The notes: a model not told the origin generated them from the letters alone. 64,000 nt of DNA from Blautia sp. MSJ-19 (GCF_018918125.1 NZ_JAHLQA010000007.1:186001-250000), one strand, 5' to 3'. Shown: positions 42,216 through 52,136, numbered from the stretch's first letter. A program made the numbers and translations.

Positions 42216-42962
42216 ATGAGGGTATATTCAGCTACGGATGTAGGGCAGAAGCGGAAAATGAACCAGGATTATGTGTTCGTTTCCGAAAACCCGGTAGGAA
42301 ATCTCCCGAATCTGTTTGTCGTTGCTGATGGAATGGGCGGACATAATGCGGGGGATTATGCATCCTCACATGCAGTTCAGACCTTGGTGGACGAGATTCG
42401 GAGGGATGCGGATTTCAACCCTATCAAGGTGATTCGTCATGCCATTGAGACTGCAAATACAGAGATTCTGGATCGCTCCAGGCGGGAAGAACATCTGAGA
42501 GGGATGGGTACGACTATGGTCGTATGCACGGTCGTCGGACATTATGCATATGTGGCAAATGTTGGTGACAGCCGTCTGTACATAGTGCAGGGACAGATCC
42601 GTCAGGTGACAAAAGACCATTCTCTGGTTCAGGAGATGGTACGTATGGGAGAGATTCGTCCGGAAGAAGCAAGAAACCATCCGGATAAGAACATCATTAC
42701 AAGAGCACTTGGTGCCGAAAGAACCGTAGATATTGACTTTTTTGACCTGAAACTGGAACCGGACAGTACGATTCTTATGTGTTCCGATGGTCTGAGCAAT
42801 ATGGTAGAGGACAGTAAGATCGAAGAGATCATACTGGACCAGACAGAGGAACTGCCGAAAAAAGGCGAGAGACTCCTCCGCGAGGCAAATGACAACGGTG
42901 GTAAGGACAACATAGCAGTCATACTGGTAGAACCATTCACGAACGAGGTAGAAAAATGTTAA
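42216..42962 (+). CDS. stp: PP2C-type protein phosphatase (Stp/PrpC)
   Basis: 248 residues from ATG 42216; GTG 42204 lies within rlmN. Metal-dependent Ser/Thr phosphatase with the 11 PP2C motifs: DVGQKRKMNQD, VVADGMGGHNAGD, GTTMVV, NVGDSRLY, LCSDGLSNMV (MCSDGL), and GGKDNIAVIL. It reverses phosphorylation by the kinase encoded next, whose start overlaps it by 7 bases, the standard Firmicute arrangement. Confidence 0.95.
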   Translation: MRVYSATDVGQKRKMNQDYVFVSENPVGNLPNLFVVADGMGGHNAGDYASSHAVQTLVDEIRRDADFNPIKVIRHAIETANTEILDRSRREEHLRGMGTTMVVCTVVGHYAYVANVGDSRLYIVQGQIRQVTKDHSLVQEMVRMGEIRPEEARNHPDKNIITRALGAERTVDIDFFDLKLEPDSTILMCSDGLSNMVEDSKIEEIILDQTEELPKKGERLLREANDNGGKDNIAVILVEPFTNEVEKC

Positions 42963-45181
42963 AGACGGGAATGACCATAGCGGAACGCTATGAAATATTA
43001 GGTAAGATAGGCACCGGCGGAATGGCCGATGTGTATAAGGCAAAGGACCACAAGCTGAATCGTTTTGTGGCAGTAAAAGTATTAAAACCGGAATTCAGAG
43101 AGGATACCACGTTTATCCGCAAATTCCGCAGTGAGGCCCAGGCGGCGGCAGGACTGACACATCCGAATATTGTCAATGTATTTGATGTCGGTGATGACGA
43201 AGGCGTATATTACATCGTCATGGAGCTGATCGAGGGAATCACACTCAAAGAATATATTGCAAAGAAGGGCAAATTATCTATTAAAGAAGCAACAAGCATC
43301 GCAATCCAGGTTTCCATGGGACTGGAAGCAGCTCACAATCATGGAATCGTTCATCGTGATGTAAAACCACAGAATATCATCATTTCAACAGATGGTAAGG
43401 TAAAAGTTACAGACTTTGGTATTGCCAGAGCGGCATCCTCCAATACCATCAGTTCCAATGTGATGGGATCTGTGCATTACAGCTCTCCAGAACAGGTACG
43501 TGGCGGATACAGCGATGAAAAAAGCGATATTTATTCTCTTGGTATCACATTATACGAAATGGTCACAGGACGTGTTCCGTTTGACGGGGATACAACAGTT
43601 GCAATTGCGATCAAACATCTGCAGGAAGAAATGGTTCCGCCAAGTGTGTATACAGAGGAACTTCCATACAGTCTGGAACAGATCATACTGAAATGTACAC
43701 AGAAGAGTGTGAACCGCCGCTATGAAAAGATGGAGGATGTGATCGCAGATCTGAAACATTCTCTGATCGATCCACAGGGGAACTTTGTAAAACTGTCTTC
43801 CGTAGACAATGAGGCAAAGACGGTTGTTATTTCAGATGAAGAGCTTGGAGAGATCAAACATACTCCGAAGAACCGTGGCACACAGCAGTACGCACCGGAA
43901 GTTGCGGATCTGGAAGAAGAAGTTTATGATGACGATTATGAAGACAGTGACTATGGTTATGAGGATTACGAGGATGACGATGACCGCCGTCATGAAGAGA
44001 GACGTTCCAGAAGCAAGAATAAGAAACATAAATCCTCCGGTGGCAGTGCGGTAACGATCCTGGCTCTGCTTGCAGGTGCAGTTGTCCTTGTGGTGGCGAT
44101 CTTCTTTATCGGAAAAGCTGCCGGTATCATCGGAAGTGAAGAACAGACAGATACGCAGAAAGAACAGACACAGAGTACAGATACTGCAGCGGATGAAAAT
44201 GGTATGGTAACTGTTCCGAATCTGGTAGGAAAGACAGAAGAAGAAGCTTCTGCACTTCTTGAAGAAGAAAAGCTTGGCAAGCAGATGGTTGGAGAGGAAG
44301 ACTCTACACAGGAAAAAGGCCGTATTTCTTCTCAGGACATTCCGGCAGGAACAAAAGTAGAACAGTATACAACTTTGAAATATTATATCAGCAAGGGACA
44401 GCAGACAGTTACAATGCCGGATGTAACCGGTGAGACTGGCGTAGATGCACAGCAGACACTGGAAGACCTCGGCCTGACAGTAACGGTACAGAAGGAATAC
44501 AGCGAAGATGACGGAACTGGCTATCCGCTGGTAAATCCTGGATATGTAGATTCTGTTACACCAGAAGCAGGAAGCAGTGTATCATCCGGTGATGAAGTAA
44601 CACTGGTAGTCAGCCGTGGACTGGACTATGGAAACAGCGTATATGTTCCAAGCGTAGTGGGCATGACAAAGAATGATGCGATCACAACACTTGGCAAATG
44701 GCTGGATATTCAGGTAACAGAAGAACAGAGTACAGAAGTGGCAGCGGGAGAAGTTATCTCTCAGAGCCCGGAAGCAGATGAAGCAGCTGATCCGGATCAG
44801 CCGATCACAATCGTGGTAAGCAGCGGAGACCAGGCTCCGTCTACAGAAGATACTTCTTCAGAGGATGTATCAGCACAGAGCACGGATACTGCAGATCAGA
44901 GTGCGGCAGCAGCAAATGGAGAAGTATGGAAATGTACACAGACGCTGAACACACCAACTGGATACCAGGGTGGAGAGATCCGTCTGGAACTGATCCAGGA
45001 TGTGAATGGTGAGACAAAATCCAGCAAAGTAGTGGATGGAGAGAAGATCACATTCCCATATACGCTGGATATCACAGGAGCACCGGGTGTCAGTGAGGGT
45101 ACACTGTATGTATCTGAGGTGATCGACGGACAGTACCAGCAGCTGGGACAGTATCCGATCACATTCCAGAAGGTAGAATAA
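42956..45181 (+). CDS. prkC: Ser/Thr protein kinase with PASTA domains (PrkC/Stk)
   Basis: 741 residues. Hanks-type kinase 1-270 (GTGGMADVYKA, VAVKVLK, HRDVKPQNII, DFGIARA), an acidic Asp/Tyr/Glu and then basic juxtamembrane stretch (about 320-360), one membrane helix (about 363-385), three PASTA domains (about 417-482, 485-555, 562-623), a Ser/Thr/Asp linker, and an extra C-terminal beta domain of about 75 residues. PASTA repeats sense muropeptides or lipid II outside the cell. The extra C-terminal domain is also found in some other Firmicute homologues. Partner phosphatase is upstream. Confidence 0.95.
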   Translation: MLKTGMTIAERYEILGKIGTGGMADVYKAKDHKLNRFVAVKVLKPEFREDTTFIRKFRSEAQAAAGLTHPNIVNVFDVGDDEGVYYIVMELIEGITLKEYIAKKGKLSIKEATSIAIQVSMGLEAAHNHGIVHRDVKPQNIIISTDGKVKVTDFGIARAASSNTISSNVMGSVHYSSPEQVRGGYSDEKSDIYSLGITLYEMVTGRVPFDGDTTVAIAIKHLQEEMVPPSVYTEELPYSLEQIILKCTQKSVNRRYEKMEDVIADLKHSLIDPQGNFVKLSSVDNEAKTVVISDEELGEIKHTPKNRGTQQYAPEVADLEEEVYDDDYEDSDYGYEDYEDDDDRRHEERRSRSKNKKHKSSGGSAVTILALLAGAVVLVVAIFFIGKAAGIIGSEEQTDTQKEQTQSTDTAADENGMVTVPNLVGKTEEEASALLEEEKLGKQMVGEEDSTQEKGRISSQDIPAGTKVEQYTTLKYYISKGQQTVTMPDVTGETGVDAQQTLEDLGLTVTVQKEYSEDDGTGYPLVNPGYVDSVTPEAGSSVSSGDEVTLVVSRGLDYGNSVYVPSVVGMTKNDAITTLGKWLDIQVTEEQSTEVAAGEVISQSPEADEAADPDQPITIVVSSGDQAPSTEDTSSEDVSAQSTDTADQSAAAANGEVWKCTQTLNTPTGYQGGEIRLELIQDVNGETKSSKVVDGEKITFPYTLDITGAPGVSEGTLYVSEVIDGQYQQLGQYPITFQKVE

Positions 45182-45184
45182 TAC

Positions 45185-46063
45185 ATGCAGGGAAAAATCA
45201 TAAAAGGAATTGCAGGTTTCTACTATGTGTATGGAGAAGATGACCGTCTGTATGAGTGCAAGGCAAAGGGAATCTTCCGCAAAGACAAGCAGAAGCCTCT
45301 GGTGGGTGACAATGTGGAAATCACGGTACTGGATGAACAGGAACAGACCGGAAATCTGATCAGCATTCTTCCAAGGAAGAACGAACTGATCAGACCGGCA
45401 GTTGCCAATGTCGATCAGGCATTTGTGATCTTTGCACTGGAAAGCCCAAAACCTAATTTTATGTTGTTGGATCGTTTTCTGATCATGATGGAGCAGGCAG
45501 CGGTTCCGGCAGTGATCTGTTTTAACAAAAAAGATCTGGCTGCGGAGGAAGAGACAACAGCACTTTATGAAACTTATCGAAACTGTGGATATCAGGTGAT
45601 TCTTTCCAGTGCACTGGAAAAAGAAGGACTGGATGAGATTCATGAGATTCTCCAGGGTAAGACAACGGTTGTGGCAGGTCCCTCCGGAGTCGGGAAATCG
45701 TCCCTGACCAATCTTCTGCAGGGTGAAGTGCAGATGGAGACCGGAGAGATCAGCAGAAAGCTCAAACGCGGTCGTCATACAACACGTCATTCACAGGTGA
45801 TTCCGGTAGGAAAAGATACATTTCTTATGGATACGCCTGGATTTTCTTCCCTGTATCTGACAGATATGGAAGAGCAGGAGCTCAAAGATTATTTTCCGGA
45901 ATTTCGGAAATATGAGGATGCATGCAGATTTCAGGGATGCAGACACATTCATGAACCGGGCTGCCATGTAAAAGAAGCACTGGAAAATGGCGAGATCAGC
46001 AGGATCCGTTATGAAGATTATCTTAGTTTATACGAAGAATTGAAAGAGAAAAGGAGATATTAA
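45185..46063 (+). CDS. rsgA: Ribosome small subunit-dependent GTPase A
   Basis: 292 residues. Circularly permuted GTPase for late 30S maturation. OB-fold N-terminus, G4 FNKKD before G1 GPSGVGKSSL and G3 DTPGF, and a zinc finger with CRFQGCRHIHEPGC at the C-terminus. Conserved order prkC-rsgA-rpe. Confidence 0.96.
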   Translation: MQGKIIKGIAGFYYVYGEDDRLYECKAKGIFRKDKQKPLVGDNVEITVLDEQEQTGNLISILPRKNELIRPAVANVDQAFVIFALESPKPNFMLLDRFLIMMEQAAVPAVICFNKKDLAAEEETTALYETYRNCGYQVILSSALEKEGLDEIHEILQGKTTVVAGPSGVGKSSLTNLLQGEVQMETGEISRKLKRGRHTTRHSQVIPVGKDTFLMDTPGFSSLYLTDMEEQELKDYFPEFRKYEDACRFQGCRHIHEPGCHVKEALENGEISRIRYEDYLSLYEELKEKRRY

Positions 46064-46738
46064 ATGGAATATCGATTGTGCCCCTCAATTTTGTCGGCGG
46101 ATTTTAACCGCCTGGGCGAACAGATTCAGACTTTGGAAAAAGCTGGAGTCGAATGGCTTCACATTGATGTCATGGATGGAGATTTTGTACCAAGCATTTC
46201 TTTTGGAATGCCGGTGATCCGTTCCATTCGTAAAGAATCCAAAATGTTTTTTGATGTGCATCTGATGGTATCTGCACCGGAACGCTATATTCAGGATTTT
46301 GTCGATTGTGGTGCAGACTCGATTACTGTACATGCAGAGGCATGTGAGGATCTGGAGAGAGCAATTGAGCTGATTAAAGATGCCGGTGTAAAAGTCGGTG
46401 TTTCTATCAAACCGGCGACACCGGTGAATGATATCAGCCATCTTCTCGAAGATGTGGATATGGTTCTTATCATGACTGTTCAGCCGGGATTCGGCGGACA
46501 GAAATATATTCCGGAATGTACGGAGAAGATTGAAGAACTGAAAGAACTGATCGACAAAGAAAATCTGGATGTGGACATACAGGTAGATGGTGGAATTAAT
46601 GGTGACACCATGGAAACTGTTATGAAAGCCGGTGCCAATCTTCTGGTTGCAGGTTCTTATGTATTCAAGGGTGATCTGGAAACAAATGTCCGGGATATTA
46701 TGAAAAAGATGGATGAGATTAAATCAGAGATTGATTGA
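46064..46738 (+). CDS. rpe: Ribulose-phosphate 3-epimerase
   Basis: 224 residues, TIM barrel interconverting ribulose-5-P and xylulose-5-P. SILSADFNRLG, HIDVMDGDFVPSISFG (metal His/Asp), DVHLMV, MTVQPGFGGQKYIP and VDGGIN. Starts one base after rsgA ends, with AAGGAGA inside that gene. Confidence 0.96.
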   Translation: MEYRLCPSILSADFNRLGEQIQTLEKAGVEWLHIDVMDGDFVPSISFGMPVIRSIRKESKMFFDVHLMVSAPERYIQDFVDCGADSITVHAEACEDLERAIELIKDAGVKVGVSIKPATPVNDISHLLEDVDMVLIMTVQPGFGGQKYIPECTEKIEELKELIDKENLDVDIQVDGGINGDTMETVMKAGANLLVAGSYVFKGDLETNVRDIMKKMDEIKSEID

Positions 46739-46746
46739 GGAAAAGC

Positions 46747-47406
46747 ATGAAAGATGTGATCATCGTAAGCGGGGGCAATATCCAGAGAGATTTTGCCCTC
46801 GATTTTTTAAGAAAAAATAAAACAGAACAGGTGTGTCTTATGGCAGCAGACAGAGGGGTAGAGTTCTTTGAGGGAACAGAATGGATGCCGGAAGTGGCAG
46901 TGGGAGATTTTGACAGCCTCTCTGCAGAGGGAGCAAACTATCTGGAAACACTGACAGAGACGGAAGTTGTGCGTCTGAAGCCGGAAAAAGATGATTCAGA
47001 CACACAGTCAGCGGTGAATTTTGCCATTGACCATGGAGCAGAGAAAATCACAATCCTGGGAGCAACCGGGAAACGGATCGACCATCTGATGGCAAATTTT
47101 GGTTTGCTAGTACACGGAAAGAACAGAGGAGCCGATATTACGCTGATCGATCAGTGGAATTATATGAAGCTCATTGAAAAGCATACGGTTCTTAAGAAGG
47201 CAGAGCAGTTTGGAAAATATGTTTCTTTCTTTTCGCTTGAAGGGGATCTGACGGGGCTGACGCTGCGCGGATTCAAATATCCGCTGAACGGGTATCATCT
47301 GAGAGTAGCAGACAGTGGACTGACTGTCAGCAATGAGATCGTGGATGAAACTGCAGTTGTGGAATTTGATTCCGGAACACTGCTGATGCTCATGACACGG
47401 GACTGA
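46747..47406 (+). CDS. thiN: Thiamine pyrophosphokinase
   Basis: 219 residues from ATG 46747, behind GAGGAAAA. Transfers pyrophosphate from ATP to thiamine. MAADRGVEFF, VGDFDSLS, KDDSDTQSAVNFAI, GATGKRIDHLMANF, and the C-terminal beta-barrel with GLTLRGFKYPLNG and VSNEI. It completes TPP formation from thiamine and so links to the thi operon 13 kb away, but belongs to the rsgA-rpe operon as in other Firmicutes. Confidence 0.95.
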   Translation: MKDVIIVSGGNIQRDFALDFLRKNKTEQVCLMAADRGVEFFEGTEWMPEVAVGDFDSLSAEGANYLETLTETEVVRLKPEKDDSDTQSAVNFAIDHGAEKITILGATGKRIDHLMANFGLLVHGKNRGADITLIDQWNYMKLIEKHTVLKKAEQFGKYVSFFSLEGDLTGLTLRGFKYPLNGYHLRVADSGLTVSNEIVDETAVVEFDSGTLLMLMTRD

Positions 47407-47447
47407 ATAGATATACAGTACGTGCACAGCGAAGAGAGGATAAGACA

Positions 47448-47981
47448 TTGATAGAATATGAACTGATACGTTCCGCAAGAAAAACTGTAACGCTTCAGGT
47501 GAAGCCGGATGGGAGAGTGGTCGTCCGGGCACCTTTGCGTCTCGCAAAATATCGAATCGCAAAATTCGTAAAAGATCATGAGACATGGATCGCTGTACAG
47601 CAGCAAAAACTGGAAGAATCTCGGAAACATGTGCATGTCATCACGGAAGAAGAACGATGTGAGGGCATTGCGCGGGCAAAGCGGGTATTTCCGGAACGTA
47701 CGGCATATTTTGCGAAAAAGATGGGAGTCACCTACAACCGAATTACCATCCGGGAGCAGAAAACCCGTTGGGGAAGCTGCAGTTCAGCAGGCAATCTGAA
47801 TTTTAACTGGAAGCTGGTCCTGATGCCACCTGAACTTCTGGATTACGTGGTTGTGCATGAACTTGCGCACCGCAGAGAAATGAATCATTCACCACGTTTC
47901 TGGGCAATCGTGGAGCAGGAACTGCCCGATTACCGTGAACGTCAGGAAAAACTAAAAATATTTGGAAGACAGCTGGGGTAA
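47448..47981 (+). CDS. YgjP-type zinc metallohydrolase (DUF45/WLM-like)
   Basis: 177 residues from a TTG start at 47448, supported by GAGAGGA seven bases upstream and lack of a nearer ATG. The C-terminal half carries WGSCSSAGNLNFNW and HELAHRREMNHSPRFW, the HExxH-x5-H zinc site of the YgjP/SprT-like group; E. coli YgjP has been described as a UTP pyrophosphatase. A terminator overlaps the stop codon. Confidence 0.85.
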   Translation: MIEYELIRSARKTVTLQVKPDGRVVVRAPLRLAKYRIAKFVKDHETWIAVQQQKLEESRKHVHVITEEERCEGIARAKRVFPERTAYFAKKMGVTYNRITIREQKTRWGSCSSAGNLNFNWKLVLMPPELLDYVVVHELAHRREMNHSPRFWAIVEQELPDYRERQEKLKIFGRQLG

Positions 47982-48008
47982 TGATATCAGGATCCCGGCT
48001 GTTTTTTT
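47970..48008 (+). terminator. Intrinsic terminator at the end of the YgjP-type gene
   Basis: CAGCTGGG and CCCGGCTG pair (one mismatch) around a loop that includes the stop codon, followed by seven T. Confidence 0.7.
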
Positions 48009-48035
48009 GCCATTCTTTCAGAATTAGTGTATAAT
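48007..48035 (+). promoter_or_regulatory. Sigma-A promoter of the DUF1294 gene
   Basis: TTGCCA (48007-48012), 17-base spacer, TATAAT (48030-48035); the -35 starts inside the preceding terminator's T run. Confidence 0.8.
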
Positions 48036-48077
48036 CTGCACATAACTAGTTGAGCACACGAGACAAGGAGGCGGAAT

Positions 48078-48356
48078 ATGCTGAGTTATCTGTATTTTTA
48101 TCTGGCGGGAATTAATATCGTTACCTTTCTTCTGTATGGTTCAGATAAGAACCGGGCACGCAGACATGCCTGGAGAATACCGGAGAGAACACTTCTGGAA
48201 CTGGCAGTGATCGGAGGCGGTTTTGGAGCATTGCTTGGGATGATTGTGTTTCATCATAAAACGCGGAAACCCAAGTTTTATATAGGTGTTCCGCTGATTC
48301 TGGTCGTGGAGATCGCTTTGGCTGTACTGTACTGGAAAACAGGCAGACCTTTCTGA
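48078..48356 (+). CDS. DUF1294 membrane protein
   Basis: 92 residues behind AAGGAGG. Three hydrophobic helices with the family core YGSDKNRARRHAWRIPE and GALLGMIVFHHKTRKPKF. Function unknown; in other bacteria DUF1294 is sometimes fused to a cold-shock domain, not so here. Probably heads an operon with the downstream SGNH hydrolase. Confidence 0.85.
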   Translation: MLSYLYFYLAGINIVTFLLYGSDKNRARRHAWRIPERTLLELAVIGGGFGALLGMIVFHHKTRKPKFYIGVPLILVVEIALAVLYWKTGRPF

Positions 48357-48399
48357 AAACAAAAAAGATATCATGAAAATAAAGAAAAGAGGAAAAACT

Positions 48400-49002
48400 A
48401 TGCCGGGAACAATGATCTGTTACGGAGATTCCAATACTTATGGATATGATCCACATGACAGCATGGAAGGAAGATATCCGAAGGAAATCCGCTGGACGGG
48501 AATTCTGGATGAGGAGACGGAATGGAAAATTGAAAACCACGGAGTCAATGGACGGAGCATTCCACACACAGTCAGTACCGTGAAATTTGCCTGTCAGCAG
48601 GTACGCGACTGGCATCGCCGGCCGAATTCGGTCTGGCTTCTGGTGATGCTTGGAACAAATGATCTTCTGGAAAATCCGGATTTTACTGCGGCTGATGTGG
48701 CAAAAAGAATGGAACGCTTTCTGAAAAGGATGATGGAAGAGGCCGGACTTGCCAGCCGAAAGATGCGTCTGAGACTGATCGCACCGCCGGCGATGCATGA
48801 AGGACAATGGATCGACCGGCCGGAACTTCTGACGGAATCCCGTAATCTGGGAAAGGAATACAAAAAAACAGCAGAGCGTCTGGGAATTGCCTTCACCGAT
48901 GCAAGTGGATGGGAAATCCCGACGATTTATGACGGGGTTCATTTTACAGAAGAAGGACACCGCATGTTTGCGGAGAATCTGCGAAAAGAATTAAAGATAT
49001 AA
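48400..49002 (+). CDS. SGNH/GDSL-family hydrolase
   Basis: 200 residues from ATG 48400 behind AGAGGAAA. No signal peptide, so intracellular. The four blocks are present: CYGDSNTYG (Ser nucleophile), GRSIPH (Gly), LGTNDLL (Asn), and YDGVHFTEEGH (Asp-His). It should cleave an ester, possibly an acetyl group from a sugar, as in related cytosolic acyl-esterases; the substrate is not identifiable. Confidence 0.88.
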   Translation: MPGTMICYGDSNTYGYDPHDSMEGRYPKEIRWTGILDEETEWKIENHGVNGRSIPHTVSTVKFACQQVRDWHRRPNSVWLLVMLGTNDLLENPDFTAADVAKRMERFLKRMMEEAGLASRKMRLRLIAPPAMHEGQWIDRPELLTESRNLGKEYKKTAERLGIAFTDASGWEIPTIYDGVHFTEEGHRMFAENLRKELKI

Positions 49003-49032
49003 ACGTATAAGGAAAGACACAGGGAAAAGACA

Positions 49033-49962
49033 ATGGTAAAAGTAGATTTGATCACAGGATTTCTTGGATCCGGAAAGACCACATTTATCAAAAAATATGC
49101 CGGATATCTGATAAAACAGGGACTGAATATCGGCATTCTTGAAAATGATTTCGGCGCGATCAATGTAGATATGATGCTGCTCCGGGAACTGGAAGGCGAG
49201 AACTGTGAACTGGAAATGGTAGCAGGCGGCTGCGACAAAGACTGCTACAGAAGGCGTTTCAAAACGAAACTGATCGCGATGGGAATGTGTGGCTATGACA
49301 GAGTACTGATCGAGCCGTCCGGAATCTTTGACGTGGATGATTTTTTTGATGCGCTTCATGAAGAGCCGCTGGATCGCTGGTACCAGATCGGAAATGTGAT
49401 CACAGTGGTGGACGCAGGACTGGATGAGAAGCTTTCAAAAGAAGCGGATTACGTACTGGCTTCAGAAGCTGCCAGTGCGGGCTGTGTGCTTCTGAGTAAG
49501 GCACAGAATGCTTCGGAAGAAGAAATTCAGAGCACTGTTACACATCTGAACCGTGCATTGCAGGAAATACGTTGTTCACGTATTCTGAAAGATGAGGTGA
49601 TCTGCAAAGACTGGGAAGCGTTTACTGAAAAAGATTACCAAAAAATCATGGAGTCCGGTTATGTGGCAGAAGACTATGAGAAACGGTATGTAGATCAGGA
49701 TAAGATCTTTCAGACATTATTTTTTATGGATGAGAAGATCGATGCGTCCAAAGCAAAGAATGCAGTAAAGAAGATATTCGAAGATTCTTCCTGTGGAGAT
49801 GTTTTTCGTATGAAAGGATTTTTGAAAGACGGGGAAAAATGGTTAGAGTTGAATGCGACGCACCATGAGACAACTTTGAAACCGATCAATGTGGGGCAGG
49901 ATGTGCTGATCGTCATCGGTGAGAGATTAAACGAAGCAAAAATACGAACTTATCTGGAATGA
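49033..49962 (+). CDS. CobW/G3E-family P-loop GTPase with altered metal motif
   Basis: 309 residues. LITGFLGSGKTTF (Walker A), ENDFGAINVD (switch I region), LIEPSG (Walker B-type), and a C-terminal CobW_C-like domain ending INVGQDVLIVIGERL. The family's metal-binding GCxCC motif reads GGCDKDCYRR, so the usual C-x-C-C zinc/cobalt site is changed to C-x3-C. COG0523 proteins deliver metal to target enzymes; the client here is unknown. Sits between an SGNH hydrolase and a HAD phosphatase. Confidence 0.82.
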   Translation: MVKVDLITGFLGSGKTTFIKKYAGYLIKQGLNIGILENDFGAINVDMMLLRELEGENCELEMVAGGCDKDCYRRRFKTKLIAMGMCGYDRVLIEPSGIFDVDDFFDALHEEPLDRWYQIGNVITVVDAGLDEKLSKEADYVLASEAASAGCVLLSKAQNASEEEIQSTVTHLNRALQEIRCSRILKDEVICKDWEAFTEKDYQKIMESGYVAEDYEKRYVDQDKIFQTLFFMDEKIDASKAKNAVKKIFEDSSCGDVFRMKGFLKDGEKWLELNATHHETTLKPINVGQDVLIVIGERLNEAKIRTYLE

Positions 49963-50011
49963 TCTGCTGTGGACAGGACAGCAGCGTGGAATAATGGAGG
50001 AAGAATATAAA

Positions 50012-50842
50012 ATGTCTGTTGATACAAGAATTTTGTTTACAGATCTGGATGGAACATTACTGAATGATAACAAAGAGGTGACACCGGGAAATCAGGCGGC
50101 AATCGATGAGGCACTGGCACGCGGACACAAGATTGTGGTCTGCACGGGGCGTCCACTGGCAAGCGCACGTGTCTGCGCTGCAAAAGCCGGTCTGGACAAG
50201 GAAGGCTGTTATGTGATCTGTTTTAACGGGGGGCAGATTTATGACCCTTATAATGAGAAGAATGTTTATGGAAAAACATTTCCAAAAGAAACAGCAGTAA
50301 AGATCATCAGAGAAGCATTAAAAAGACACCTGCATATCCAGAGTTATTCGGATACGGAGATCCTTGCAGTCAGAGATACAGAAGAACTTCACAAATATGC
50401 AGATACCAACCGTCTGCCATACAAACTTGTAGAAACTGCAGAGGAAGTGGTACCGGAAGATCCGTACAAGCTGATTGCGATCACAACTGCGGAGGATCGC
50501 GAAAAAAATGACAGATTTCAGAGAGAAGTCATTTCACAGTATGCGGGGGAAGTGCACAGCTTTTTCTCTAATGACCGTTATCAGGAAATCGTTCCGGAAG
50601 GAATTTCCAAAGGCTTTGCGGTTCGCTGGTTCTGTGATTACATGGGGATTCCGATCGAGAATTCAGTAGCGGCAGGAGATGCACAGAATGATGTGGAGAT
50701 GCTGAAAGCAGCTCATGTAGGTGCAGTCATGTGCAATGCGTTTCCGGGAATTGCGGAATATGGAAATTATGTGACAGAACATGACAATAATCACGATGGA
50801 GTGGCGGAGATCATACATAAATTTATTCTGAAAGATGCCTGA
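50012..50842 (+). CDS. HAD-superfamily hydrolase, Cof type (IIB)
   Basis: 276 residues from ATG 50012, 8 bases after GGAGGAAG (the ATG at 49994 overlaps that site). LFTDLDGTLLND (nucleophile Asp), VVCTGRPLAS (motif II), KGFAVRWF (Lys), GDAQNDVEML (motif IV) around a IIB cap. Phosphatase on a sugar phosphate or similar small molecule; specificity unknown. Confidence 0.9.
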   Translation: MSVDTRILFTDLDGTLLNDNKEVTPGNQAAIDEALARGHKIVVCTGRPLASARVCAAKAGLDKEGCYVICFNGGQIYDPYNEKNVYGKTFPKETAVKIIREALKRHLHIQSYSDTEILAVRDTEELHKYADTNRLPYKLVETAEEVVPEDPYKLIAITTAEDREKNDRFQREVISQYAGEVHSFFSNDRYQEIVPEGISKGFAVRWFCDYMGIPIENSVAAGDAQNDVEMLKAAHVGAVMCNAFPGIAEYGNYVTEHDNNHDGVAEIIHKFILKDA

Positions 50843-50886
50843 TCATGCAGAAAGCAGGAGTTACTGTAACCGAAGTGAACAGCAAC

Positions 50887-50912
50887 AGGCAAAACAGACA
50901 ATGTTTTGCGGA
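50887..50912 (+). terminator. Terminator-like hairpin after the HAD gene
   Basis: GCAAAACA and TGTTTTGC form a perfect 8-bp stem with a five-base loop; no U-run follows. An imperfect GTTACTGT/ACAGCAAC pairing lies just upstream. Confidence 0.4.
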
Positions 50913-50923
50913 TGACGGGGATA

Positions 50924-50952
50924 TAGACTTTTTAACATATGTGTGATAAGAT
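50924..50952 (+). promoter_or_regulatory. Candidate promoter of ychF
   Basis: TAGACT (50924-50929), 17-base spacer, TAAGAT (50947-50952). Moderate match; about 85 bases before ATG 51039. Confidence 0.5.
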
Positions 50953-51038
50953 GGAAAATAAGTATGAATTGTAACTGTAAGACTATTGAACAGTTGCACA
51001 AAATCTAACAAAATAACGAAATGGAGAACCATAGAGAG

Positions 51039-52136
51039 ATGAAACTTGGAATCGTAGGACTGCCAAACGTAGGAAAAAGTACATTGTTTAATTCACTGAC
51101 AAAAGCCGGAGCGGAATCTGCAAACTATCCGTTCTGTACCATTGACCCAAATGTAGGTGTGGTAACTGTTCCGGATGAGAGACTGAAACTTCTGGGAGAT
51201 TTTTATCACTCCAAAAAAGTGACACCGGCCGTGATCGAATTTGTTGACATTGCAGGTCTTGTCAAGGGCGCATCCAAAGGAGAGGGACTTGGAAACCAGT
51301 TCCTGGCAAATATTCGTGAAGTAGATGCGATCGTACATGTAGTACGTTGTTTTGAAGATCCGAATGTCATCCATGTAGATGGAAGCATTGATCCACTGAG
51401 AGATATTGAGACGATCAATCTGGAACTGATCTTTTCTGATATCGAGATTCTGGAACGTCGTATCGCAAAAGTGACCAAGACAGCACGTATGGACAAAGAA
51501 GCTGCAAAAGAGCTGGATTTCCTTCAGAAAGTAAAGAAGCATCTGGAAGACGGCAACATGGCGATTACCATGGAGCTTGAATCAGAGGATGAAGAAGGCT
51601 GGATGGGAACTTACAACCTGCTTACATGGAAGCCGGTGATCTATGCAGCAAACGTAAGTGAAGATGACCTTGCAGATGATGGGGAATCCAATGCACATGT
51701 ACAGGCCGTACGTAAATATGCAGCAGAGCAGAAGAGTGAAGTTTTCGTGATCTGTGCAGAGATTGAGGAAGAAATCTCTGAACTTGATGACGATGAAAAG
51801 AAAATGTTCCTCGAAGATCTGGGACTCAAGGAATCCGGACTTGAAAAACTGGTAAGAGCAAGCTACAGTCTTCTCGGACTGATGAGTTTCCTGACATCCG
51901 GAGAGGATGAGACCCGTGCATGGACGATCAAGATCGGAACCAAGGCACCACAGGCTGCCGGCAAGATCCATACAGACTTTGAGAGAGGATTTATCAAAGC
52001 GGAAGTTGTGAATTTCCAGGATCTGCTGGACTGCGGCTCATATGCAGGCGCAAGAGAAAAAGGTCTTGTACGTATGGAAGGAAAAGAATACGTTGTACAG
52101 GATGGCGATGTGATCCTGTTCCGTTTCAATGTATAA
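51039..52136 (+). CDS. ychF: Redox-regulated ATPase YchF
   Basis: 365 residues from ATG 51039, where family members begin ([17 protein letters not shown]); ATG 51021 has no ribosome binding site. Obg-related protein that prefers ATP and binds ribosomes/stress factors. P-loop [26 protein letters not shown] (G3), coiled-coil region about 130-200, and a TGS domain at the end ([23 protein letters not shown]). Confidence 0.95.
   Translation: MKLGIVGLPNVGKSTLFNSLTKAGAESANYPFCTIDPNVGVVTVPDERLKLLGDFYHSKKVTPAVIEFVDIAGLVKGASKGEGLGNQFLANIREVDAIVHVVRCFEDPNVIHVDGSIDPLRDIETINLELIFSDIEILERRIAKVTKTARMDKEAAKELDFLQKVKKHLEDGNMAITMELESEDEEGWMGTYNLLTWKPVIYAANVSEDDLADDGESNAHVQAVRKYAAEQKSEVFVICAEIEEEISELDDDEKKMFLEDLGLKESGLEKLVRASYSLLGLMSFLTSGEDETRAWTIKIGTKAPQAAGKIHTDFERGFIKAEVVNFQDLLDCGSYAGAREKGLVRMEGKEYVVQDGDVILFRFNV

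Noticed and set aside
44870-45790. 306-codon minus-strand open frame spanning the prkC-rsgA junction
   Set aside because: Opposes two conserved genes; composition is that of a reverse-frame shadow.
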